Origin: Sulfurisoma sp963709555
GTDB lineage: Bacteria > Pseudomonadota > Gammaproteobacteria > Burkholderiales > Rhodocyclaceae
Direction of reading: 5' to 3'
Length of the DNA stretch: 64,000 nt
Assembly: GCA_963709555.1 (NCBI GenBank)
Contig: CAVPWR010000004.1
Span: forward strand, 122,617 to 186,616
In this document: in pieces, positions 48,908 through 59,450 of the stretch
Layout of the letters: each line of letters opens with the position of its first letter
Position numbering within the stretch: position 1 is the first letter of the stretch
Translations under genes and position numbers: made by a program
The notes under the pieces: generated by a model
Told to the model about the DNA's origin: nothing
What the model saw: only the letters and a program-made list of their open reading frames with translations
Databases searched by the model: none

Positions 48908-50360
48908 TCATTGCGGCGACGGCGCGGCCGCCATGCCCTGCGGCCGGGGCGCGAGCGAGCCGGCGATGTCCACCCAGCCGCCGCCCATGGCCTGGTAGAC
49001 GCCGACGAGCTGCGCGTACCGTGCCGCGAGCAGGCTCGCCGACGCGAGCTCGGCGGCGAAGAGCTCGTTCTCGGCGATGAGCACCTCGAGGTAGCCCGCC
49101 ACGCCCTTGTCGAACTTGAGCCGGGACAGCCGGGCGAACTCCCGCAGCGCGTCCACGCGCTGCCGCTGCATCGCGACTTCCTCGATCTTCTTCTGCGAGC
49201 CGACGAGCGCATCGTTGGTCTCGCGAAACGCGTTCAGGATCGTCTGCTGGTAGAAGTTGAGCGCCCCCCGCTCCTGCGCCTCCGCCGAGCTGACCTGGCC
49301 CTCGATGGCGCCGGACGTGAAGATCGGGCCGGTCAGGCCCGCCGCCAGCAGCCACACGCTCGCCGGGCCCGTGAGGAAGTTGCCGAAGGCGGTGCTCGTC
49401 GAGCCGAGCGCGCCGGTGAGCGACAGGGTCGGGTAGTAGAGTGCGCGCGTCGCGCCGATGTTGGCATTGGCGGCGACGAGGTTCTGCTCGGCCTGCATGA
49501 TGTCCGGACGGCGCTGCAGCAGCGCGGACGGGAGGTCCGCGGGGATCAGGGGCGCGACGAGCTGGTCGATGGACTTCCCGCGCGGGATCGGCGCCGGGTT
49601 GCGTCCGAGCAGGATGGAAATCAGGTTCTCCTGCGCTGCGATCGCCTGCTCGAACGCCGGAATCGCGGTGAGCGCCTGCTGATACTGCGAGCGAATCTGC
49701 ACCACTTCGGTCTGCGACACGATGCCGGCCTTGAAACGCAGGTCGAAGATCCGCGCGGTTTCGCCGAAGTTCCTGGCCGTCGACCTGCGCGATCTCGAGC
49801 TGCCGGTCGAGTGCCCGCAATCCGATGTAGCTCGTCGCGACGCTCGTCACCACCGAAAGCACGACGCCGCGCTGCGCCTGTTCGCTCGCATAGACCTGCG
49901 CCTGCGCGGCTTCGCTCAGGCGGCGCACGCGACCGAAAAGGTCGAGCTGCCAGGAGGCGCCGAGCGATGCCTGGTACAGCGTGAACTGGTTGTCCGCGCC
50001 GGGAGGGATGGGCGGCTGCCCCACGCGGGACGCCTGGGCGCGGCTCGCATCGGCGCCGTAGCCCAGCTGCGGCAACGATTGGGACCGCGTGCTGACGAGC
50101 GCGCCGACGAACTGATCCACCCTGGCGGCGGCGATGCGGATGTCGCGATTTTCGCGCAACGCGGTCTCGATCAGCCCGTTCAGCACCGGGTCGCCGAACT
50201 GTTCCCACCACTTCGTATTCGCGACCTCGGCAGCCTTGGGATAGTCGATCCGCCACGCGGCCGGCGTGTCCACAACGGGCCGCGCGTAATCCGGTCCGAC
50301 CGTGCAGCCGGCGACGGCCGCGGCCACGAGCACTGCGAGGGCATGTTGCTTCAACGTCAT
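48908..50360 (-). CDS. Outer-membrane efflux lipoprotein (NodT/OprM-type), frameshifted
   Basis: About 484 residues. N-terminal lipoprotein signal with lipobox VAGC followed by TVGPDYARP, the standard start of RND outer-membrane factors; then AWRIDYPKAAEVANTKWWEQFGDPVLN and two coiled-coil TolC repeats (second copy: QRRPDIMQAEQNLVAANANIGATRALYYPTLSLTG). The frame breaks near 49785 between IAQV and the GETARIFDLR segment. ATG 50375 is an alternative start. It would form the exit duct for an RND or MFS pump; the RND genes at 60-64 kb are a possible partner. Confidence 0.87.
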
Positions 50361-50509
50361 TCTCCATGCGGTCATGCAGGGGAGCCAAGGGGCAGTCGCC
50401 TTTGGACCGGAAAGATGGCATCATAAACGATTTGGCGCGGATGCGAATGCAATCGGGAAGAGGTTGCGCATCCGCCGCCGCAGGCATTCGGGCTTTGAAG
50501 GGGGACGCA

Positions 50510-50731
50510 ATGAGGTACCTGTACATCGGCTTGATCGTGGTGTTCACGGCGCTCGTCCTGCTGTTCAAGTTCCAGAACCTCGAGACCGCAACGGTCTCGC
50601 TCTTTTCCGCCAGCATCACGCTGCCGCTGTCCATCCTGGTTTTTGCGATCTATGTGCTGGGCATGCTGACAGGCGGATGCCTGCTTGCGCTGCTGCGGAC
50701 CTGGATCAGCCGCGCCAGGCAACCTGCCTGA
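50510..50731 (+). CDS. LapA-domain (DUF1049) small membrane protein
   Basis: 73 residues with two membrane helices (about 3-20 and 38-60) and the FQNLETATVSLFSASITLPLSIL segment between them typical of the LapA/DUF1049 family; E. coli LapA helps regulate LPS synthesis. ATG 50510 follows GGGGG. Confidence 0.78.
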   Translation: MRYLYIGLIVVFTALVLLFKFQNLETATVSLFSASITLPLSILVFAIYVLGMLTGGCLLALLRTWISRARQPA

Positions 50732-50810
50732 AGCGGCGTCACCGTCCGCGCCGGCCGCGCGGCATCACCCGGCTTTCGAGCTTTCGAATGCCCATCACCG
50801 GAGCAACCGC

Positions 50811-51188
50811 ATGAGCAATTTCTGGGACACCGTCCTGCTGATGGTATCGACGTTCTTTTTCATCGCCTACCTGATCGTCCTCTTCCAGGTCGTGGTCGAC
50901 CTCTTCCGGGATTCGGAGATGGGCGGCGGCTCGAAAGTGATCTGGCTCATCGGCCTCATCTTTCTGCCGGTCCTGACGGCGCTCATCTACATCCTCGCCC
51001 GTGGCCGCGGCATGGCCGACCGGCAGCGCGCCGCAATGCGCAGCGCCAAGGCCGACACTGACGCGTATATCCGCGAAGTCGCGGCCAAGTCGCCGGCCGA
51101 CCAGATTGCCGACGCGAAGAAACTGCTCGATGCCGGCACCATCAGCAACGACGAGTTCGCGCGTCTGAAGGCCAAGGCGCTGGCGTGA
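50811..51188 (+). CDS. Membrane protein with SHOCT domain
   Basis: 125 residues. N-terminal PLDc_N-like part with two helices (WDTVLLMVSTFFFIAYLIVLFQVV and KVIWLIGLIFLPVLTALIYILARGRGMA), then a linker, and a C-terminal SHOCT motif (DQIADAKKLLDAGTISNDEFARLKAKAL). SHOCT modules are short oligomerisation motifs of unknown role. The stop overlaps the next gene (GTGA), so they are coupled. Confidence 0.8.
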   Translation: MSNFWDTVLLMVSTFFFIAYLIVLFQVVVDLFRDSEMGGGSKVIWLIGLIFLPVLTALIYILARGRGMADRQRAAMRSAKADTDAYIREVAAKSPADQIADAKKLLDAGTISNDEFARLKAKALA

Positions 51189-52309
51189 GCCCGCCGGCCG
51201 GCCCAAGGGCGAACACCGAAGTGCGCAGCACGAAGGTGGCCAGTCAGCCGGCCCGCAAGCCAAAGGCCAAAGCGCGGCGAAAAACCATTCCGGGTGACGG
51301 CCCGGTCTTGGTCGATCTGGCCCTGCAGGGCGGCGGCTCGCACGGCGCCTTCACCTGGGGCGTGCTCGACCGGTTGCTGGAGGAGCCGCGGTTGCGCTTC
51401 GACGGCATTTCGGGCACATCGGCGGGCGCCATGAACGCCGCGGTCATGGCCTCCGGGCTGATGCAGGGGGGGCCGGAAGGAGCGCGCGCCGCGCTCGAAG
51501 CATTCTGGAAGCGCGTATCGGATGCCGCGCGGATGAGCCCCCTGCGGCGCGGCCCGATCGAGATCCTCACCGGCAACTGGACGCTCGACTACTCGCCGGT
51601 GTTCGTCGCCCTCGAATTCGCGGCGCAGGTGTTCTCGCCCTACGACACCAGCCTGGGCGGGCCGAATCCGCTCACCAAGATCCTGGCGGAGAGCGTGGAT
51701 TTCGCGCACCTCGTCGATGCGCCGATCAAGCTGTTCGTCACGGCCACGAACGTGAATACGGGCCGCGGCCGAATTTTCCGCAACGCCGAGCTCACGCCCG
51801 ACGTGCTGCTGGCCTCGGCCTGCCTGCCGACGATGTTCCAGGCCGTGGAGATCGACGGCGTGCCTTACTGGGACGGCGGCTACGCCGGCAATCCGTCGAT
51901 GGGCCCGCTGATTCGCGAATGCTCGGCCTCGGACACGATCCTGGTGCAGATCAACCCGATCGAGCGACCGGGCACGCCGCGCACGGCGCGCGAAATCCAG
52001 AGCCGGCTGAACGAAATCTCGTTCAATGCGACGCTGCTGAAGGAGATGAAGGCGGCGGCGCTGCTGCGGCAGGTCGCCGATCCCGGCACCGGGGAAGGCG
52101 CGGCATGGGCGCACATGCGGGTGCACCGCATCTCGAGCGAGGTCATGCTCGAGCTGGGCAACTCTTCCAAGATGCTCACCGAGTGGGCGTTCCTCACGAT
52201 GCTGCGCGACGAAGGCCGCAAATCGGCCACGGCCTTTCTCGACGCGCACCGTTCCGATCTGGGTGTGCGCTCGACGCTCGACCTCGACGAAATGCTGGAA
52301 GGAACCTGA
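51185..52309 (+). CDS. Patatin-like phospholipase, cytoplasmic
   Basis: 374 residues without signal peptide. A basic, proline-rich N-terminus (about 1-38), then ALQGGGSHGAFTWGVLD (oxyanion hole), ISGTSAGAMNAAVM (nucleophile G-T-S-A-G) near residue 78, and WDGGYAGN (catalytic Asp) near residue 233, followed by a DUF3734-like C-terminal part. GTG start at 51185 overlaps the upstream stop. Intact, unlike the lipoprotein patatin at 48 kb; similar cytoplasmic forms are linked to polyhydroxyalkanoate or membrane lipid turnover. Confidence 0.87.
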   Translation: MSPPAGPRANTEVRSTKVASQPARKPKAKARRKTIPGDGPVLVDLALQGGGSHGAFTWGVLDRLLEEPRLRFDGISGTSAGAMNAAVMASGLMQGGPEGARAALEAFWKRVSDAARMSPLRRGPIEILTGNWTLDYSPVFVALEFAAQVFSPYDTSLGGPNPLTKILAESVDFAHLVDAPIKLFVTATNVNTGRGRIFRNAELTPDVLLASACLPTMFQAVEIDGVPYWDGGYAGNPSMGPLIRECSASDTILVQINPIERPGTPRTAREIQSRLNEISFNATLLKEMKAAALLRQVADPGTGEGAAWAHMRVHRISSEVMLELGNSSKMLTEWAFLTMLRDEGRKSATAFLDAHRSDLGVRSTLDLDEMLEGT

Positions 52310-52314
52310 CCGGC

Positions 52315-53774
52315 GTGGGACTGATCGGCATCTTGCTGGGGCTGGGCGCGCTCGTCTGGCTGTCGTTCCGCGGCTGGAGCGTGCTCGTGCTCGCGCCTGT
52401 TGCGGCATTGATCGTGGCACTCGCGGCGAGGGAGCCGCTGCTCGCGAACTGGACGGTGACGTTCATGGGCTCGGCGGCCGGGTTCATCCTGCAGTTCTTT
52501 CCGTTGTTCCTCCTGGGCGCCGTGTTCGGCAAGCTCATGGACGACAGCGGCTCGGTGACGGCGATCGCCCGCTTCATGACCGAAAAGCTCGGCCCGCGCC
52601 GCGCGATACTCGCGGTCGTGCTCGCGGGCGCGCTGGTCACTTACGGCGGGGTGAGCCTGTTCGTCGCCTTCTTCGTGCTCGTGCCGATGGGGCAAGCTCT
52701 TTTCCGCGCGGCGGAAATCCCGAATCGCCTGATGCCCGCCGCCATCGCGCTCGGAACGATGACCTTCACGATGTCCGCGCTGCCCGGAACCCCGGCGATC
52801 CAGAATGCGATTCCGATGCCGTTCTTCGGGACCACGCCGTTCGCCGCGCCCGGATTGGGCGTCATCGCCTCGGCCATCATGCTGGCGTTCGGCCTGTGGT
52901 GGCTGGCGCGCGCGGAAAAGGCGGCACGGCGCGCGGGCGAAGGTTTTGGCGCCACGGTCGCCACGGTCGCCGCAGCGATGCGACCGCCGGCGAACCGCCA
53001 TTTCGCGAGCGCGCGACGACGGCGAGCGGCTTCGACCCGGCGGAACTTGCCCACGGCCACCACGGCGACAACGCGCCGACGACGCTGATCGCAGCGTTGC
53101 CGCTGGTGGTGGTCATCGCGGTCAATCTGGTGGTGTCCCTGCTGGTGCTGCCGCGCCTCGATCTGAGCTTCCTCGACGACGAACGATGGGGCGGCGCGTC
53201 CGTTGCCTCGGTCAGCGGCGTGTGGTCGGTGCTCGTAGCGCTGATACTGGCCATTGCCACGCTGGTGCTGATCAACCGCAAGCGGCTGCCCGCGTTGCGC
53301 AAGACGGTGGACGCCGGCGCCAACGCCTCGGTGCTGCCCGTCATGAGCGTCGCCAGCCTGGTCGGCTTCGGGGCGGTCGTCGCCGCCATGCCCGCCTTCG
53401 CGGCGGTTCGCGATTGGGTGCTGTCGATCGGCGGCGGGCCGCTCGTCTCGCTGGCGCTGGCCACCAACATCCTCTCGGCGCTGACCGGATCGGCGTCCGG
53501 CGGGCTCACCATCGCGCTCGATGCGCTCGGCGGCACCTACATGCAGATCGCGGCCGAGTTGGGCATCGATCCGGCGCTGATGCACCGGGTGGCGGTGATC
53601 GGCGCGGGCACGCTCGACAGTCTCCCGCACAACGGCGCCGTGGTCACGCTGCTCGCCGTCTGCGGATCGACGCACAAGGACAGCTACTTCGACATCGTGA
53701 TGGTCGGCATCGTCGGCGCGCTGCTCGGGCTGGTGGCGGTCATCGTGCTCGGCTCGATGTTCGGGTCCTTCTGA
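52315..53774 (+). CDS. GntP-family permease, frameshifted
   Basis: About 486 residues with some twelve membrane helices. N-terminal frame: GLGALVWLSFRGWSVLVLAPVAAL, FMGSAAGFILQFFPLFLLGAVFGKLMDDSGS, GGVSLFVAFFVLVPMGQALFRAAEIPNRLMPAAIALG, TMSALPGTPAIQNAIPM. C-terminal frame: LALATNILSALTGSASGGLTIAL and DSLPHNGAVVTLLAVCG. GntP proteins import gluconate or short hydroxy acids with H+. The break lies in the hydrophilic central loop near 52990-53010. GTG start at 52315 follows the patatin gene by 5 bp. Confidence 0.83.
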
Positions 53775-53820
53775 CCGCCTGCCGGAACGGAAGACGCGGA
53801 CATCGAGTCCGGCCGGACTG

Positions 53821-54783
53821 CTAGACCCAGCGCTTGTGCCGGAAGTACGCGAGCATGCCGGTGACGACCCCGACCATCGCGGCGACCGAAAGCCAGAAGC
53901 CGTAGCTCTTGTGCAGCCCGGGAATGAACTCGAAGTTCATCCCGAACAGCCCGGTGATGAGCGTCAGCGGCATGAATATCGCCGTGATGAGCGTGAGGAG
54001 CCGCATGATCTCGGTCGTCCGATGGCTCATCGCGGCGAAGTAGAGCTGCACCGCCGACTCCGCCTGATGCTCGATGGTGCGGGCGTGATTCAACACCCGC
54101 TCGATGTGCTCGACGATGTCGGCAAAGCGCGCATGCATCGCCTGCGACAGGTCCGCGATCCGATAGTCCCGCCACTCCTGGATCGCGTCGCGCTGCTCCT
54201 CGGAAAGGTTCTGCACCTCGCGGATCTGCTGGCGGCTTTCGAGCAGCCTGACCCAATCGTGGAAGGGTTTCCGCGGATCAAGCAGCAGACGCTGCCAGTC
54301 GTCGAGACGCTGCGCCAGAGGCTGGCGCAGCTCGAGGTAGTGATCGACCATCGCCGACAGCAGCCGCTGCATCAGGTCGTCCGGGCTCTGCGGCATCTTG
54401 CCGGGGAGGTTCACGAAGCGTGACTTGACCTGCGCCACCGACCGGCTGTCGGCCGCGCGCACGGTGACGAGCAGCCTGTCGAAATTGAAGAACGTCATCG
54501 GCCGCGTCACGATCGCGTCGACGGTCGTTTGCGGCGACAGTCCGCGGAACACCACGATTTCGTAGGCATCGGCGTTGTCGAAGAACGACGGATGCGACAG
54601 GTTCTTCGCGTCGACAATGTGCACGTCGAAGATGCGCACCCCGGTCAGCCGCTCGACCTCGGCTTGCAGCAGATCCACTTCGTCGTAGACGAGGTCGAGC
54701 CAACCGAAACCGTGCTCCGGGAGCCGCTCGCCGGCCGCCATGAGCGCGGTTGCCTTGCCCGCCTCGATCTTCCAGAAATCCAT
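53821..54783 (-). CDS. corA: CorA-family magnesium/divalent cation transporter
   Basis: 320 residues. A large N-terminal cytoplasmic funnel with long helices (about residues 150-250) is followed by two C-terminal membrane segments; TLITGLFGMNFEFIPGL holds the invariant G-M-N selectivity loop between them, and the end is a basic FRHKRWV. Homopentameric channel; Mg2+, Co2+ or Ni2+ as substrate cannot be separated by sequence, and ZntB is excluded by the intact GMN context only in part. Confidence 0.88.
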   Translation of the reverse strand: MDFWKIEAGKATALMAAGERLPEHGFGWLDLVYDEVDLLQAEVERLTGVRIFDVHIVDAKNLSHPSFFDNADAYEIVVFRGLSPQTTVDAIVTRPMTFFNFDRLLVTVRAADSRSVAQVKSRFVNLPGKMPQSPDDLMQRLLSAMVDHYLELRQPLAQRLDDWQRLLLDPRKPFHDWVRLLESRQQIREVQNLSEEQRDAIQEWRDYRIADLSQAMHARFADIVEHIERVLNHARTIEHQAESAVQLYFAAMSHRTTEIMRLLTLITAIFMPLTLITGLFGMNFEFIPGLHKSYGFWLSVAAMVGVVTGMLAYFRHKRWV

Positions 54784-54904
54784 CGTGCCCCTTGTTCGTC
54801 ATCCGGCGCGTTCACGCCTCGACGCCGGTCGCGGCAGCGGCGGCCACGCATGGCGCGCGCCGCGAAGTGCAGCCTTCGCCGAGTGCCGCGGCTGACTTTA
54901 TGAC

Positions 54905-54910
54905 TATAAT
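54905..54910 (+). promoter_or_regulatory. Possible -10 element before the secreted-protein gene
   Basis: TATAAT in an AT-rich patch 65 bp before the gene at 54975; no good -35 element is seen at the expected distance. Confidence 0.3.
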
Positions 54911-54974
54911 ATTGGGTTTTCCAGACTTGTGCAGAAGCTCGCTGGCGGACAGACAAAATTCGGATTGATCGGAA

Positions 54975-55370
54975 ATGGAGAGCGTGATGGTGATGAAATC
55001 GAAACTGCGTGTCGCGTCAATCGTGACGTGCCTGATGTTGGCGGCGGCCTGGGGCAGTGCCCAGGCGCAGGAAGTGCCTCTGGTCACCGGCGAGCACTGG
55101 ACCACGTCGTCGGAACAAATGAAGAAGGCCTATCTCATCGGCATAGCCAATGCCATCCAGGTCGAGACGGCCTTCGAGGGCGCGAATCCGCCGTCCGACG
55201 CGCAGAGCCTCGTGCCGCGCCTGGCCAAGGGAATGAAGGGTCAGACCCTCGACAGCGTGCGCCAAGGGCTCGACAAATGGTACGCCGCCAATCCCGGCAA
55301 ATTGCAACGACCGGTCGTTGAAACCATCTGGTTCGAATTTGTCGTGCCAGGTCTTCAAAAAGCCAATTAG
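54975..55370 (+). CDS. Conserved secreted protein of unknown function
   Basis: 131 residues (125 from the alternative ATG at 54993). Signal peptide ending near AQA-QEV; mature part contains HWTTSSEQMKKAYLIGIANAIQVE and WYAANPGKLQRPVVETIWFEFV, which looks like a helical periplasmic domain. No Cys after the signal and no catalytic motif that I recognise. Followed by a glycine-zipper lipoprotein 12 bp later, so both may be one unit. Confidence 0.75.
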   Translation: MESVMVMKSKLRVASIVTCLMLAAAWGSAQAQEVPLVTGEHWTTSSEQMKKAYLIGIANAIQVETAFEGANPPSDAQSLVPRLAKGMKGQTLDSVRQGLDKWYAANPGKLQRPVVETIWFEFVVPGLQKAN

Positions 55371-55382
55371 CGGAGACGGAAC

Positions 55383-55608
55383 ATGAAACGACTTGGATTC
55401 ATTTTGGCAATCGTTGGCGACGACGGGCTTGTTCGCCTGCACCACCATGACCCCGCAGCAGCAGGGGACCATGAGCGGCGCGGCCATTGGCGCCGGTGCG
55501 GGGGCCGGCATCGCGGCCATCTCCGGGGGTAACGCGTGGACTGGCGCCGCGATCGGCGGCATTGCCGGCGGTGTGGCCGGCAATATCAGGGGTAACCGGC
55601 AGCAATGA
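55383..55608 (+). CDS. Glycine-zipper lipoprotein, frameshifted
   Basis: Joined product of about 75 residues: MKRLGFILAIVG, then in the next frame TTGLFACTTMTPQQQ (lipobox LFAC), then GAAIGAGAGAGIAAISGG and GAAIGGIAGGVAGN, two glycine-zipper helices. Similar outer-membrane lipoproteins (YMGG/SlyB type) are common in proteobacteria. The break is one extra base near 55415. Confidence 0.68.
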
Positions 55609-55752
55609 CGCGCGGCCGGCGCGAGCCATGAGCGTCGGGGCCGCCCCGAGCGCGAATACCGGTGCGCGCGGCTCGCGAAGGTCAGTACCATGAGCATCGC
55701 GCCGGCCGATGCAGCACGAGAGGTCTCGCACGTCCACGCGCCGCGAAGGCCG

Positions 55753-57512
55753 TCATCGGCCTGTCGCCATCAGAACGCCGAACAGCAGCGCCAGCACGAG
55801 CAGCGAAAGCCCGGCCACAGGCCAGCGTCGCAGCACAGTGTCGATGCGCTCGAGGACGCCACCGGCCGCGAGCGTCGCGCGTCGCGCCGGGCTCGCGTCC
55901 GCGAGCAGCCCGGTTGCAAGCACGGGAAGGCGCCGTGCCAGCGTCAGCGCCAGCACGCCGCCGCCAATGACGGTGACGAGTGTCCAGCCGATCTCCTTCG
56001 GCGCGACGGGATTGCCGAGCAACTCGACCGGCACGGGCCCTACCACTGCGGCCAGCGCGAGCGCCAGCGAACACAGCGCGAGAGCCAGCGCCGCCGATTC
56101 CTGCAGACGAGGCACGGGCGTGCGGGGCAGTGGTGCCGGCGCTGCAGGCGTCCGGAACGCGTGCGCGACGACCAGGACCACGTAGCTGGTCGTAAGGAAG
56201 CCGCCCGCCTGCAGCACCCATTCCCACCACCATTGCCCGCTGCCATCGGCCGCTTGCAGCAGCAGCTTCTTCGCGAGGTAGGCGCCGCTCGGCAACACGC
56301 CCATCAAGGCCACTCCGCCTACCGCAAAAGCGAGCACGGAGAACGGAAGCGCGCGCGCAGCCCCGGCGAGGTCGGCGATGCGATCATGACCGTACGCTTT
56401 GTAGATCAGGCCGGCGGCCATGAACATCGCCGCCTTCGCGGTGGCGTGCGACAATCGCCTGCAGCGTGCCGCCCATCAGCGCATCGCCGCGCACGAACTC
56501 GCCCGAGCTGGCGTCGAAGGCGAGCGGAAACATCAGGAAGAGGTAACCGATCTGCGCCAGCGTCGAGTACGCGATCAGGAGCTTCAACCGCTCCTGCCGC
56601 AGCGCGATGACGCTGCCGAACAGGATCGCCGCGGCGCCGAGTCCGGCCAGCGAGCTGCGCCGCCGCGAGCCCGGGAAGCGCGGGCGCCGCGTCGAACCAC
56701 AACCGGATGACGATGAAGAACGATCCCTTGACCACCAGCGCCGACAGCACGGCGCTGGCGGCGGGAGGCGCCCCCGCATGGGCAGGCGGCAGCCACAGGT
56801 GCAACGGGAACAGCGCGGTCTTGGCGAGGAGCCCCGTCGTCATCAGCGCGACGGCGGCCAGACGTCACGACCGAAGGATGGATGCGCTCCGCCAGCAGCG
56901 GGATGTCGAGCGTGCCGCACTCGCCATACAGCAGCACGACGCCCAGCAGGTAGAGGAGGGAGCCGGCGAGCGCGTAGATGAGGTAGCGCAGGGCCGCGCG
57001 CAGCGTCTCGCCCTTGCCGTCGAGGCAGACGAGCGGAACGCCGGCGAACGTGAGCAGCTCCAGCGCGACGTACAGCGTGAACAGGTCGCCGCTCAGGAAC
57101 ACGAGATTGAGCGAGCCCCACACGGCCAGCAGCAGCAGCCAGTACACCAGCGGCGCCCGTGCCTCCGTCACGCCGGGCGGCGTGCCGAAATCGCCGCGCG
57201 CGTAAATGCCGATGCCGGCGATTACCACGGCGACGGCGAGCATCATGACGATCGACAGGCCGTCGGCGCGCAGCGCAATGCCCAGCGGCGGCGCCCAGCC
57301 TCCGAGCAGATAGACGAGCGGCTCGCCCGATCGCGTCATCGCCGGGGCCGCGGCGATCGCGACCGCGAGGCCGGCGACGATCGTGACCATGCGCCGCGCG
57401 CTGCGCGCTGCGCCCGCCGAGCACGAGACCGGCCATGACACGCCACGAACGGAACCAGCACGGCGGCCGGCAGCAGCAGTCCGCCGGGCGTCGTCGATGC
57501 CTCGACCGTCAC
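55753..57512 (-). CDS. mnhD: Mrp-type Na+/H+ antiporter subunit D, frameshifted
   Basis: Proton-conducting membrane subunit homologous to NuoL/M/N. Pieces: LNLVFLSGDLFTLYVALELLTFAGVPLVCL with the conserved Glu of helix 5, LRYLIYALAGSLLYLLGVVLLY, GLLAKTALFPLHLWLPPAHAGAPPAASAVLSALVVKG with the conserved Lys and His, RLKLLIAYSTLAQIGYL, SHATAKAAMFMAAGLIY. Joined length is about 586 residues; breaks near 57430, 56865, 56670 and 56455. GTG start overlaps the mnhC stop. Last gene of the antiporter operon. Confidence 0.85.
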
Positions 57513-57866
57513 GCGCCGGCCTGATCGCTGGCTCGGTCCCGGGTCCGCCGCGGGCGGCGGCGACGGAGGCGAGCGTGGTTGTTCCTGTTTCTTCGTACAG
57601 GCGCAGGAGCACCGTGACGGCGATCGCAGTTGCCGAGAAGGCGACGACGATGCCGGTGATCAGCAGCGCCTGCGGCACGGGGTCGCCGCCCATGCCGGCC
57701 GCCGCACCGCGCCGCGCGATCGCGCCGAACAGCAGGAAGACGCCGCTGCCGATCACGTTGAACGCCAGGATCTTGCGCAGCGGTTGCGGGATTGACGATG
57801 AGGCCGTAGAGCCCGACGCCGACCAGCGCGGCCGCGCACCAGGCCGAACAGCGTGGCGCCGCTCAT
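57509..57866 (-). CDS. mnhC: Mrp-type antiporter subunit C (NuoK-like), frameshifted
   Basis: About 119 residues, three helices. Starts MSGATLFGL, then GVGLYGLIVN-type and NVIGSGVFLLFGAIARR, DPVPQALLITGIVVAFSATAIAVTVLLRLYEETG; the D-P-V-P-Q-A-L-x-L-T-x-I-V-I block is the NuoK/MnhC signature. Breaks near 57840, 57790 and about 57540. ATGA overlap with the upstream gene. Confidence 0.83.
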
Positions 57867-58808
57867 GGCTGCGGCCGGCCGTTCGGTGCGCCGGCCAGCA
57901 TGAGGCCGAGCGTCAGCGCGAGCGAGGGCATCAGCGCGAACTCGATGACGAGGATCATCGGCTTCGCCCAGCCCTCGGGATAGCGCGAGGAACGCGCCCG
58001 CGGTCAACGCGCCCGCGACGCCAATGGCGATGAACACCGCGGGACCCGCAACCAGGAGAGCGCGCACCCACCGCCGGCTGATCGGCGGCGCATCGGCGAG
58101 TCCGGCCATCATGGTGAGCAGCCACATGGCCGCGAGGATCGTCGCGCCCTGGAACTTGCCGCCCGGATGGTCGGCGCCGATCCAGAAGATGTAGATGCCG
58201 ACGATGATGCCGATCGGCGGCAGCACGCGCGCGATGAAGGCGAGGATGCCGTCGGGGTCGGCGTTGTAACGCGGCCCCGGTCGGCCGCCCCACACGCGGT
58301 CCGGCGCGAGCGACCACACGCCGATCAGCGCGAAGAGCAGCACGATCGCCTCGAGCAGCGTATCCATGGCCCGAAACGCGAGCAGCACCGCCGTGATCGG
58401 GTTGCCGACGCCGGTCGATGCGATGTTCGCGGCGGCTTCGGGCGCGAGCGTGGGCGCGGGATCGGGCAGCGTCAGCACCGCGATCGCCGAGCGCGACGGA
58501 AACGCCGCCGGCCACGAGCCGCCGCCAGCAGGCGCATCGCGCCGCCGGGCGTTCGGCGCGCGCCGCGCTTCGGTCGGACGCAGCCGCGCGCGAGGCGCGC
58601 AGAGCAGCAGCCGCGGTCAGGCCGCCGCCGATGGCCGCCTCGGTCAGGGCGACGTCGACGCCGCGCAACTGCACCCACGCCACCGTCAGCAGCAGGCCGT
58701 AGGCAATGAAGCCAACAGTCGCGGCGAACGTGTCGCGCGCGATCGTCGAGTAGATGCCCAGCGCGAGGATCAGCAGCGCGGGGCGGCGTAGAAGGCGTCG
58801 ACGATCAA
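57863..58808 (-). CDS. mnhB: Mrp-type antiporter subunit B with N-terminal DUF4040 (MbhD) domain, frameshifted
   Basis: About 315 residues. N-terminal part LILALGIYSTIARDTFAATVGFIAYGLLLTVAWVQLRGVDVALTEAAIGGG is the DUF4040/MbhD domain, normally the C-terminal end of MnhA. After it come AVLLAFRAMDTLLEAIVLLFALIGVWSL and the MnhB core PPIGIIVGIYIFWIGADHPGGKFQGATILAAMWLLTMMAG. So one gene joins the two small A'' and B modules. TTG start at 58808 overlapping the mnhG stop; breaks near 58560 and 57985. Confidence 0.82.
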
Positions 58809-59177
58809 GGTTGCCGTCCCGCGTTCGCAGTCGGCTCAACGGCGCGGGTCCGTGGTCCGGCGGCGCCTGCAGACCCTCCCGCGGCGCTCGCGCCGCATGG
58901 TGCGCCTGGCAGCACGCGCGATCAGCTGGCCCGCGTCCGCCCGACAGCAGCACGAGCAGCCAGATGACGATCAGCTTGAGCCCGTTCATCACCCCGTCGA
59001 CCTGCGGCAGCAGGCCCAGCACGACGAGCCCCAGTCCCAGGTTGTCGGCCTTGGTGAGCGCGTGCAGGCGGGTGAGCGTGTCCGGGAAGCGCAGCAGGCC
59101 CACGGTTCCGGCGAGGAAGAAGAGCGCGCCGGCCCCGACCGCGAAGTAGGTGAAGACGTCGAGGGCGGCTCGCTCAT
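58805..59177 (-). CDS. mnhG: Mrp-type antiporter subunit G, frameshifted
   Basis: About 124 residues, three helices: VGLLRFPDTLTRLHALTKADNLGLGLVVLGLL is the MnhG signature (R-F-P-D-x-x-x-R-L-H-A-x-x-K), followed by KLIVIWLLVLLSG. The start ATG overlaps the mnhF stop; the frame breaks just after MSEPP near 59160. Confidence 0.85.
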
Positions 59178-59450
59178 GATCGTCGGAGTCGTCGCGCGCG
59201 CCGACGGCGCGAACTTCACGAAGGCGATCGACGCGAACGCAGCCAGCAACGCCAGCGTCAGCGACACGTCGACGACCGAACCGTCGCCCGTCGCGGCCCC
59301 GCCCAGCAGCAGCGCGGCAATGCCGCCGCTGCCGAGCAGTTGCGCGGCCATCATCCGATCGGCATCGCCCGGACCGCGCAACACCCGCACGAGCCCGACC
59401 GCGACCATCGCCAGCACGAAACCGGCGGCCGCGAACAGGAAGTCAGTCAC
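59174..59450 (-). CDS. mnhF: Mrp-type antiporter subunit F
   Basis: About 92 residues, three helices: VGLVRVLRGPGDADRMMAAQLLGSGGIAALLL matches MnhF (R-G-P-x-x-x-D-R), then VDVSLTLALLAAFASIAFVKF. GTG start overlaps the mnhE stop. A one-base change after FVKFA probably shifts the last ten residues; the expected stop overlaps the mnhG ATG. Confidence 0.83.
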
